Part shown: in pieces, positions 1 to 4,592 of the stretch | Numbering within the stretch: the stretch's first letter is position 1 | Layout: each line of letters begins with the position of its first letter | Assembly: GCA_017614795.1 (NCBI GenBank) | Contig: JAGABD010000074.1 | Location: 1-5,311 of the forward strand | DNA: 5,311 nt | DNA from: Bacteroidales bacterium | GTDB lineage: Bacteria; Bacteroidota; Bacteroidia; Bacteroidales; UBA932 | Direction: 5' to 3' | The notes under the pieces: generated by a model | Databases searched by the model: none | Seen by the model: only the letters and a program-made list of their open reading frames with translations | What the model was told of the DNA's origin: nothing | Translations under genes and position numbers: made by a program

Positions 1-61
1 ACTTGCTCTTTACGACCAGAGCCTCGCGCCCTTTGCGAACCAATTGTTGAATTGTAGGCAT
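1..61 (-). CDS. rpsL: 30S ribosomal protein S12, N-terminal fragment (runs off left edge)
   Basis: S12 is a small-subunit protein at the decoding centre that contributes to translational accuracy. Reading the minus strand from the ATG at 61-59 gives MPTIQQLVRKGREALVVKSK, which I recognise as the highly conserved start of bacterial S12 in its Bacteroidota form. Only 20 codons plus one base lie in the window, so the loop that carries streptomycin-resistance positions is not visible. There is no Shine-Dalgarno sequence; the leader just upstream is A/T-rich, as is usual for ribosomal protein genes in this phylum. A Bacteroides-type promoter lies about 45 bp upstream. By family knowledge rpsG and the fusA/str cluster often follow, but that part is outside the window. 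The identification rests on 20 residues but they are distinctive. Confidence 0.93.
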   Translation of the reverse strand, partial: MPTIQQLVRKGREALVVKSK

Positions 62-76
62 AAACTGTTTGTTAAT

Positions 77-107
77 AAAAAAATTACACCCCCTAAAAAA
101 GGGGGTG
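77..107 (-). terminator. Intrinsic terminator of the OmpA-like/TPR lipoprotein gene
   Basis: On the minus strand, about 40 nt after the lipoprotein stop codon, there is a perfect 7-bp stem (CACCCCC, 107-101, paired with GGGGGTG, 93-87) around a 7-nt T-rich loop. It is followed by TAA and a run of seven T (83-77). A G/C-only core plus a U-tract is the classic rho-independent layout in the leftward direction. Its upstream arm overlaps the expected start of the rpsL transcript, so it could also act in the rpsL leader. Confidence 0.75.
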
Positions 108-138
108 CAAATATAAGGATAAAAATTGAATCTGCAAA
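108..138 (-). promoter_or_regulatory. Bacteroides-type promoter for rpsL
   Basis: The minus strand carries TTTG (138-135), 19 nt of spacer, then TATATTTG (115-108). This matches the Bacteroidota primary-sigma consensus TTTG-N19-21-TAnnTTTG at every defined position. Transcription would start a few bases downstream, around 106-101, leaving a leader of roughly 40-45 nt before the rpsL ATG at 61. The promoter lies between the lipoprotein stop codon and rpsL, so rpsL can be expressed separately from the lipoprotein gene. Confidence 0.75.
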
Positions 139-148
139 CGCCAGGCGC

Positions 149-1810
149 TTATTTCGCAACATTTGCCAGTTCAACGTCCTTCAGAGCCTTCTCTTTGAGG
201 GAAGGATCCTTCTTGCAGGCGGACACCAGATACTTGGCTGCGTCGAGCACTTTCTGCTGGCGGGCGGCTATGACAGCGCGCAGATATTCGGCGTTGGCGC
301 TTTCGTCTCCGTCAAGAGCCTTCTCAGCCTGGCTGTACTTGCCTGCGAGGATAGCAGCGACAGCTTCGTCCATGCCACCGGCTCCGTTGAGCTTGTCGGC
401 AGCGGTGGCGAAGTCGCCGTTCACGAGGGCGAGCACGCCGTAGTTCTGCTGGACAGCCTTGTTGCCCTGGTCGCACTTGTCGAGAAGAGCCTTGGCCTCG
501 TCATACTTGCCGGCGCGGATAGCCGCGACAGCCTTGGCGTTGAGCACGTCGTCGGCGTTCTGGTCGGCGACCTGTCCGAGATAGGTGGAAGCCTGAGCGT
601 TCTCATCGGCGTCGAATGCCGCAAGAGCGAGGTTGTACTTGCCGGGCTCGGAGTTGAAGCGGTTCACCGCGGCCTGATAGTATTCCTGCTTCTTGGCGGG
701 TTCCTTGCTGATGGCGCCGAGGCGGAGGAGAGCGGTCTCGTCGAGGTTGGCCACATCTTCACCGGAGAGAGCCTCGAGTTCTTCGTTGCTGTAGTTGCGG
801 AACTCGGTGGTGGTGATGAAGCGGGTGCGACGGAGCTCGGGGAGAACCTCCTTGCGGAGCTCGTTGTAGACAGCGCTCATGTTCTTGATTTCCTTCTCGC
901 GGACCTCAGGATCGCTGTACATCGAAAGGACGCGGAGAATGAGATCCTTGTCCTGGATGTCGGACTTGCCGACAACTTCCTGGAAGCCTTCCCAGTCCTG
1001 TCCAACGCTCTTGGACGAAGGTGCTGCAAGGCTGTCGATGCCCTTGGTGATCTTGCCCCAAGCCTTCTCGGCGGCGCCGGAACGCTTGTCGGAAAGTTTG
1101 GCGTTGAGTTCCTCGCCACCGTCGGGGGAAGCGTAGGAAACGATCTCGATGCCCTTGATGGTCACGCGCTCGTTGGCCACAGCCTCGCGGAGAGCGGCCT
1201 GGTAGTCGGCGATGGAGGCGCCCTTCAGCTCCTTGGACTTCACGTTCGCGGAGTTGATGTCATACTTGATCTGGCCTTCCTTGCTGCCTTCGATGGTAGC
1301 CTGGTAGCCATCCTCGCGATACTCGTAGTAGCCCTTGCCCTGTGCGAACTTGCCGGTCATGACGACACCCTCGCAAACCTTCATGGTAGGGAGGTCGACA
1401 GTCTTCTTCTTCACGATGCAGGCGCTGCGGAGTTCGAGGTAGCAAACTTCCATTCCGGGAACGAAGTTGAACACCATATGCTCCTGGACAGTGCCGCCGT
1501 CAGTGCTGACAACGGGGTAGTTGTCCTTGACCTCGGAACCCTGGTAGGTGTAGGTCTTGCCGGCCTGCTCGCCACCGGAGTAGACGATGACGGGAGTGAC
1601 GGTAACAATTGCGTCGGGACGGAAATAGTCCTTCGGATAGTTTACCGTAACCGTTACGGGGATGGTGTCACCGACGAGGGTGAGGGCAGCAGGCTCGCTG
1701 GTAGCGCTGACCTGGCTGGCCGCTTCGGCCATCTGCTTTGCGGAGTTCTTGCCGCAAGCCACAATAGCAGCTGCCACAGCTGCGATTGCCAAAATACGAT
1801 TGACTTTCAT
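149..1810 (-). CDS. Lipoprotein with OmpA-like segment and C-terminal TPR-like repeats (Bacteroidales family)
   Basis: This is a predicted secreted lipoprotein of 553 residues, probably anchored in the cell envelope; its molecular function is not known to me. Residues 1-19 form a lipoprotein signal (MKVNRIL, hydrophobic Ala-rich core, lipobox IVAC with Cys19). Residues about 45-150 look like a beta-rich domain (GDTIPVTVTVNYP, VTPVIVY). Around 219-250 an OmpA-like core appears: IEIVSYASPDGG then N236-xx-L239-S240-xx-R243, close to the NxxLSxxRA signature. A conserved block follows (QDWEGFQ, IQDKDLILRVLSMY, about 271-298). From about 372 to 535 helical TPR-like units carry repeated GKY motifs (434-436, 490-492). 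I recall homologues of the same layout in Bacteroides, annotated as OmpA-family, TPR or hypothetical proteins. The start is chosen at 1810 because it gives a compact signal peptide; a TTG at 1834 would add 8 residues. The gene is divergent from the sigma-54 activator operon and is followed by a terminator and rpsL. No Shine-Dalgarno is present. Confidence 0.85.
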   Translation of the reverse strand: MKVNRILAIAAVAAAIVACGKNSAKQMAEAASQVSATSEPAALTLVGDTIPVTVTVNYPKDYFRPDAIVTVTPVIVYSGGEQAGKTYTYQGSEVKDNYPVVSTDGGTVQEHMVFNFVPGMEVCYLELRSACIVKKKTVDLPTMKVCEGVVMTGKFAQGKGYYEYREDGYQATIEGSKEGQIKYDINSANVKSKELKGASIADYQAALREAVANERVTIKGIEIVSYASPDGGEELNAKLSDKRSGAAEKAWGKITKGIDSLAAPSSKSVGQDWEGFQEVVGKSDIQDKDLILRVLSMYSDPEVREKEIKNMSAVYNELRKEVLPELRRTRFITTTEFRNYSNEELEALSGEDVANLDETALLRLGAISKEPAKKQEYYQAAVNRFNSEPGKYNLALAAFDADENAQASTYLGQVADQNADDVLNAKAVAAIRAGKYDEAKALLDKCDQGNKAVQQNYGVLALVNGDFATAADKLNGAGGMDEAVAAILAGKYSQAEKALDGDESANAEYLRAVIAARQQKVLDAAKYLVSACKKDPSLKEKALKDVELANVAK

Positions 1811-1836
1811 ATACTTAATAAAAATAGTTTCCAACC

Positions 1837-1853
1837 GACCGTCAGGAACGGTC
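1837..1853 (-). repeat. Inverted repeat / hairpin near the 5' end of the lipoprotein mRNA
   Basis: GACCGT (1837-1842) and ACGGTC (1848-1853) form a perfect 6-bp inverted repeat around a 5-nt loop. Given the -7 box at 1868-1861, leftward transcripts should start near 1857, placing this stem-loop within a few bases of the mRNA 5' end in a leader of about 47 nt. It may stabilise the mRNA or be a protein-binding site. There is no U-tract, so it is not a terminator. Function is inferred only from position. Confidence 0.45.
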
Positions 1854-1860
1854 TATCGTG

Positions 1861-1895
1861 CAAAGATAAACTATTTTTTCATATCTTTGTACAAA
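1861..1895 (-). promoter_or_regulatory. Bacteroides-type promoter for the lipoprotein gene (leftward)
   Basis: The minus strand reads TATCTTTG at 1868-1861, an exact TAnnTTTG -7 box. A TTTG at 1895-1892 could be the -33 box, but the spacer is 23 nt, longer than the usual 19-21, so that element is uncertain. Predicted initiation is near 1857. This promoter overlaps the rightward promoter of the activator operon. Confidence 0.6.
1882..1889 (+). promoter_or_regulatory. Bacteroides-type -7 box for the sigma-54 activator/lptE/secG operon
   Basis: TATCTTTG on the plus strand is an exact TAnnTTTG match and is the mirror image of the leftward box at 1861-1868 (13 bp between them). No TTTG is found at the expected -33 distance (about 1857-1862), so the promoter may be weak or assisted. 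The ATG at 1898 lies only 8 bp after the box, so the transcript would have a leader of about 0-5 nt. The box also overlaps a 10-bp palindrome, TTTGTACAAA (1886-1895). Confidence 0.55.
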
Positions 1896-1897
1896 TT

Positions 1898-3073
1898 ATG
1901 GACAGCGGAGCGCTTCAGAGCCTAAAAAACAGGTACGGCATCGTGGGTAACGACGCCGCGCTCAATCACGCCGTCGAGGTCGCGATGGCAATCGCGCCGA
2001 CCGACCTGTCGGTGCTCATCAGCGGCGAAAGCGGCGTCGGCAAGGAAGTCATTCCGCAGCTGATCCACGAAAACAGCCGCCGGAGGACCGGCAAATATCT
2101 GCCCGTAAACTGCGCCGCAATCCCCTCGGGAACCATCTCCGCCGAACTTTTCGGTCATGAAAAGGGATCCTTCACAGGCGCCATAAGCGAGCGCAAGGGA
2201 TATTTCGAGGAGGCCGACGGCGGCACCATCTTCCTGGACGAGCTCGCCGACCTGCCGAAAGACACCCAGGCGATGCTTCTCCGCGTTCTCCAGAACGGCG
2301 AATTCATGAAGGTTGGCTCCTCCAAAGTGCAGAAAACCAACGTCCGGGTGATCGCCGCGACCAACAAGGACCTCTACACCGCGATGCTGCGCGGCGAATT
2401 CCGCGAGGACCTCTACTACCGCCTCAACGCCACCCAGATAATGCTTCCCGCCCTTCGCGATCGCAAGGAAGACATCTATACCCTTTTCCGCTGGTTCTCG
2501 GGCGAGTTCGCCGAGAAGAACAACCTCTGCAAGGTGCTTCTCGACCGCGATGCGATTCTGCTTCTGCGTTCCTACCGCTGGCCCGGCAACATCCGCCAGC
2601 TCAAGAACGTCGCCGAATCCATCACAGCGCTCCATTCCAAGCCCGCGACGGTCGAGGTCGATTCCATCACGCTCGGCACAAAGGACATCGCTCCGTACAT
2701 CCCCGACGAGAAGGACACCCTTCTGCCTGCGGTCTCCGACAAGAACGGAGGCAAGATCAGCGAGGACGACAAACAGATGCTGGTGAAGGCCATCATCGAC
2801 CTGAAGCAGGACCTCGACGCCCTGAAGGCGAGGGTGGACGGCGGCGCGACCGCAATTCCCACGAGCGTACCGGCGCCCGAGGAAGAACCCGAAGAGCAGG
2901 AACAGGAGCAGGAACCCCGGGAGGCGCCCGTGCTCGATCTCAAGGCCAAGAAGCAGGAGATGATCGAGGCGGCCCTCGTCAAGCACGGAGGCAGCGTCAA
3001 GGCCGCGGCAGCCGAACTTGGCATCTCCGAAAGAACCATCTACCGCCTCCAGGCCAAAAAGAAGAAGCCATGA
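1898..3073 (+). CDS. Sigma-54-dependent transcriptional activator (NtrC/Fis family), no receiver domain
   Basis: This is a bacterial enhancer-binding protein of 391 residues that would use ATP hydrolysis to open promoters bound by RpoN holoenzyme. The AAA+ module begins almost at the N-terminus and shows Walker A GESGVGKE (43-50), GSFTGA (90-95, the sigma-54 contact loop, usually GAFTGA), Walker B GGTIFLDE (108-115), sensor 1 AATN (153-156), the arginine region FREDLYYRLN (168-177) and WPGNIRQLKN (228-237). A helical stretch (about 288-313, possible coiled coil) and an acidic Glu/Gln/Pro linker (about 327-340) follow. A Fis-type helix-turn-helix ends the protein (about 355-386, AAAELGISERTIYRL). 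There is no phosphorylation, GAF or PAS domain, so its activity control is not evident. The reading frame stays open far upstream, but 1898 is chosen because the protein aligns with the family from MDSGALQ and the promoter lies just before it. It overlaps lptE by 4 nt (ATGA). Confidence 0.92.
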   Translation: MDSGALQSLKNRYGIVGNDAALNHAVEVAMAIAPTDLSVLISGESGVGKEVIPQLIHENSRRRTGKYLPVNCAAIPSGTISAELFGHEKGSFTGAISERKGYFEEADGGTIFLDELADLPKDTQAMLLRVLQNGEFMKVGSSKVQKTNVRVIAATNKDLYTAMLRGEFREDLYYRLNATQIMLPALRDRKEDIYTLFRWFSGEFAEKNNLCKVLLDRDAILLLRSYRWPGNIRQLKNVAESITALHSKPATVEVDSITLGTKDIAPYIPDEKDTLLPAVSDKNGGKISEDDKQMLVKAIIDLKQDLDALKARVDGGATAIPTSVPAPEEEPEEQEQEQEPREAPVLDLKAKKQEMIEAALVKHGGSVKAAAAELGISERTIYRLQAKKKKP

Positions 3074-3570
3074 AAAAGTTTCTCCTCCTGACGGTCCTTG
3101 CTTTCGCGATCAGCGGATGCGGCATTTATTCCTTCACCGGCACTTCCATCCAGCCGGACTGCAAGACTATTACCATCAACACTTTCGAATACAAGGCGCT
3201 GAAGGTGAACCCTTCGCTAGCCAACGACCTCTCCGAGAAGATCCGCACCCAGTTCCGCCGTATGACGAGGCTGGAGCAGGTGGATATGGACGGCGACCTT
3301 GAAATCAGCGGCCAGGTGACTGGGTACGACGTTCGCGCATCCGCCATCACCGCCAACGACGTGGCGGCCCAGAACCGCCTCACGGTCACCATTTCGGTGA
3401 ATTTCAAGAACCGCAAGTATCCCGAGGACGGGTTCGAGAAGAAGAGCTTCTCGCAGTACGCCGACTACGATTCCACCCAGGCGCTGGACGCGGTGGAGAG
3501 CACACTCGTGTCGGAGATAATCGACAAGCTGGTGGAAGACATTTTCAACGCGACTGTAGCGCAATGGTAA
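3070..3570 (+). CDS. lptE: LPS-assembly lipoprotein LptE (Bacteroidota type)
   Basis: LptE is the outer-membrane lipoprotein that plugs and supports LptD, the channel that inserts lipopolysaccharide into the outer leaflet. The 166-residue product has a lipoprotein signal (MKKFLLL, lipobox ISGC, Cys17) followed by the GIYSFTGTSI start that I recognise from Bacteroidota LptE. Further conserved features are DLEISGQVTGYD in the middle and the C-terminal end NATVAQW. The length is normal for the family. The start codon overlaps the stop of the upstream activator gene (ATGA at 3070-3073), and the end overlaps the next gene by 7 nt, so translation is probably coupled. There is only a weak purine stretch before the ATG. 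No acidic patch follows the lipidated Cys, so nothing suggests surface display. Confidence 0.88.
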   Translation: MKKFLLLTVLAFAISGCGIYSFTGTSIQPDCKTITINTFEYKALKVNPSLANDLSEKIRTQFRRMTRLEQVDMDGDLEISGQVTGYDVRASAITANDVAAQNRLTVTISVNFKNRKYPEDGFEKKSFSQYADYDSTQALDAVESTLVSEIIDKLVEDIFNATVAQW

Positions 3571-4142
3571 ACGGCTTCATCGACATACACAAACTCAACA
3601 TGGAGGAGCTCCACGGGGTGATTACACTCTACCCCTGGTTCGGAGCGGCCCGCACCGAACTCTGCCGCCGTATGAGCGAGCTGGGAGAAGGCGCCTGGAG
3701 CGACGAGAGCTACGCCGACGCTGCGCTCTACGTGAGCTCCCGAAAGATAATCGCAGAACTTGCCCACAAGGGGCACGAGACCGAGTATGCCGACGCCGAC
3801 ATCCGCGCCCTCTTACGCGCGTACATTACGGAAGATGTCGCGAGCGCGCGCACGGAGGTGAAGCGCAAGCCCGGCGGGGACTATTTCACCCGCGAAGAAT
3901 ATGAATCCGTTAAGAAGGAAGGGGATTCCGATTTCGCCCGTTTCGCCAAGGTGAACGAAGGCGCCGACGTGCCGGTGGTGGAGAGCTCCGAATTCGCCGA
4001 CTTCTGCACCGAAACCCTCGCTGAAATTTACGCCGCGCAGGGTTATAACGAGCAGGCGCGTCAAATTTATTCGCAACTTAGTTTGCGTTTTCCGGAAAAA
4101 AGTGCTTACTTTGCGGCCCTTATCGAAAAATTAAAGAAATAG
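3564..4142 (+). CDS. Conserved Bacteroidales protein with C-terminal TPR-like motif, function unknown
   Basis: This 192-residue protein is probably cytoplasmic, with no signal peptide or membrane segment. The N-terminal part contains [18 protein letters not shown] (13-30), which resembles the 'L..L...YP.F..AR' motif of a family I recall sitting between lptE and secG in other Bacteroidales. The middle (about 95-145) is charged and likely flexible. The C-terminal segment (about 146-190) carries a single TPR-like helix pair: [19 protein letters not shown], then [19 protein letters not shown]. The ATG at 3564 lies inside the end of lptE (ATGGTAA), which suggests coupling; an ATG at 3600 would make the protein 12 residues shorter. 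secG starts 3 nt after its stop. The function is not known to me. Its fixed place beside lptE and secG hints at a role linked to the cell envelope, but this is inference. Confidence 0.82.
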   Translation: MVNGFIDIHKLNMEELHGVITLYPWFGAARTELCRRMSELGEGAWSDESYADAALYVSSRKIIAELAHKGHETEYADADIRALLRAYITEDVASARTEVKRKPGGDYFTREEYESVKKEGDSDFARFAKVNEGADVPVVESSEFADFCTETLAEIYAAQGYNEQARQIYSQLSLRFPEKSAYFAALIEKLKK

Positions 4143-4145
4143 AAT

Positions 4146-4487
4146 ATGAACGCAGTATTTGTAATTCTTGTAGTGCTTATCGTCCTTGCGAGCATCCTCC
4201 TCATCGGTGTGGTGCTTCTCCAGAACAGCAAGGGCGGCGGACTCGCCAGCAATTTCGTGGCAGGAAACCAGACCTTCGGCGTGCGCCAGACGGCCGACCT
4301 TCTCGAGAAGATCACCTGGGGTCTCGTTACCTTCATCCTCGTGATGTCCATCATCGCTTCCTTCACCGTCAAGGGCGGACGCGCCGAGGGCAACATCGAC
4401 GACCGCATCGAGAATGCCGCTCCCGCAGGAGAACTCGAGGCATTCCCTTCGGCTCCTCTCGAGCTGGAGAATCCCGCAACGGAGTAA
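4146..4487 (+). CDS. secG: Preprotein translocase subunit SecG
   Basis: SecG is the small inner-membrane subunit of the SecYEG channel that assists SecA-driven export. The 113-residue product has two hydrophobic segments (about 3-25 and 54-74) joined by the family hallmark [12 protein letters not shown] (24-35) and by [17 protein letters not shown], which is typical of Bacteroidota SecG. After the second membrane segment comes a hydrophilic acidic/Ala/Pro tail (about 77-113) of the kind often seen in this phylum. The ATG is 3 nt after the preceding stop and has no clear Shine-Dalgarno sequence, so coupling is likely. It is the last gene before a strong hairpin terminator and so probably ends the operon that begins with the sigma-54 activator. 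Confidence 0.93.
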   Translation: MNAVFVILVVLIVLASILLIGVVLLQNSKGGGLASNFVAGNQTFGVRQTADLLEKITWGLVTFILVMSIIASFTVKGGRAEGNIDDRIENAAPAGELEAFPSAPLELENPATE

Positions 4488-4496
4488 GCGCTCATC

Positions 4497-4517
4497 ATTG
4501 CCGACCCGATCGGCAAT
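4497..4517. repeat. Perfect 8-bp inverted repeat between secG and clpB
   Basis: ATTGCCGA (4497-4504) and TCGGCAAT (4510-4517) are exact reverse complements separated by 5 bp. The repeat begins 10 nt after the secG stop. No T-run follows on either strand, so it is not an intrinsic terminator on its own. It could be an mRNA 3'-end stabilising hairpin or an operator upstream of clpB. It does not match the HrcA/CIRCE operator (TTAGCACTC-N9-GAGTGCTAA). Confidence 0.5.
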
Positions 4518-4526
4518 CTCCCATAG

Positions 4527-4564
4527 AGGCAGGCCATTGACATTTTGTCAGTGGTCTGCCTTTT
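4527..4564 (+). terminator. Intrinsic terminator after secG
   Basis: A 15-bp stem (4527-4541 with 4547-4561; every position pairs, two of them as G-U) closes a 5-nt ATTTT loop and runs directly into a short T-tract (4561-4564). The stem is strong but the T-tract is short, so termination may be incomplete, allowing read-through into clpB. No T-run supports leftward function. It sits about 40 nt after the secG stop and 28 nt before the clpB ATG. Confidence 0.7.
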
Positions 4565-4579
4565 GAGTATGCCATGACC

Positions 4580-4585
4580 AGGAGG
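4580..4585 (+). promoter_or_regulatory. Consensus Shine-Dalgarno sequence of clpB
   Basis: AGGAGG lies 7 nt upstream of the ATG at 4593, which is ideal spacing, and it decides the clpB start. No other gene in the window has such a site. This is notable because ribosomes of Bacteroidota generally sequester their anti-Shine-Dalgarno sequence and few genes of the phylum use one. Confidence 0.8.
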
Positions 4586-4592
4586 AAAAACT

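Noticed and set aside
1811..1834. TTG start at 1834 adding 8 residues to the lipoprotein.
   Set aside because: The ATG at 1810 gives a standard lipoprotein signal peptide with basic N-terminus and Cys at position 19, and no ribosome binding site favours the TTG.
44..1897. A very long plus-strand open frame (618 codons) that runs in frame into the sigma-54 activator, as if it were a giant N-terminal extension.
   Set aside because: It is antisense to the clear lipoprotein gene, crosses the AT-rich divergent promoter region, and its translation is low-complexity (rich in Leu, Val, Ala, Gly) with no recognisable domain. GC-rich codon usage on the opposite strand keeps stops rare. The activator family begins at MDSGALQ (1898).
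1922..2986. Minus-strand open frame of 354 codons across the activator gene.
   Set aside because: It is opposite a strongly conserved AAA+ gene, has no recognisable motifs and is explained by GC-rich codon bias.
4539..4550. TTGACA-like sequence inside the terminator stem, resembling an E. coli -35 box for clpB.
   Set aside because: Bacteroidota primary sigma factor does not use TTGACA/TATAAT, no matching -10 follows, and the bases are explained by the hairpin.
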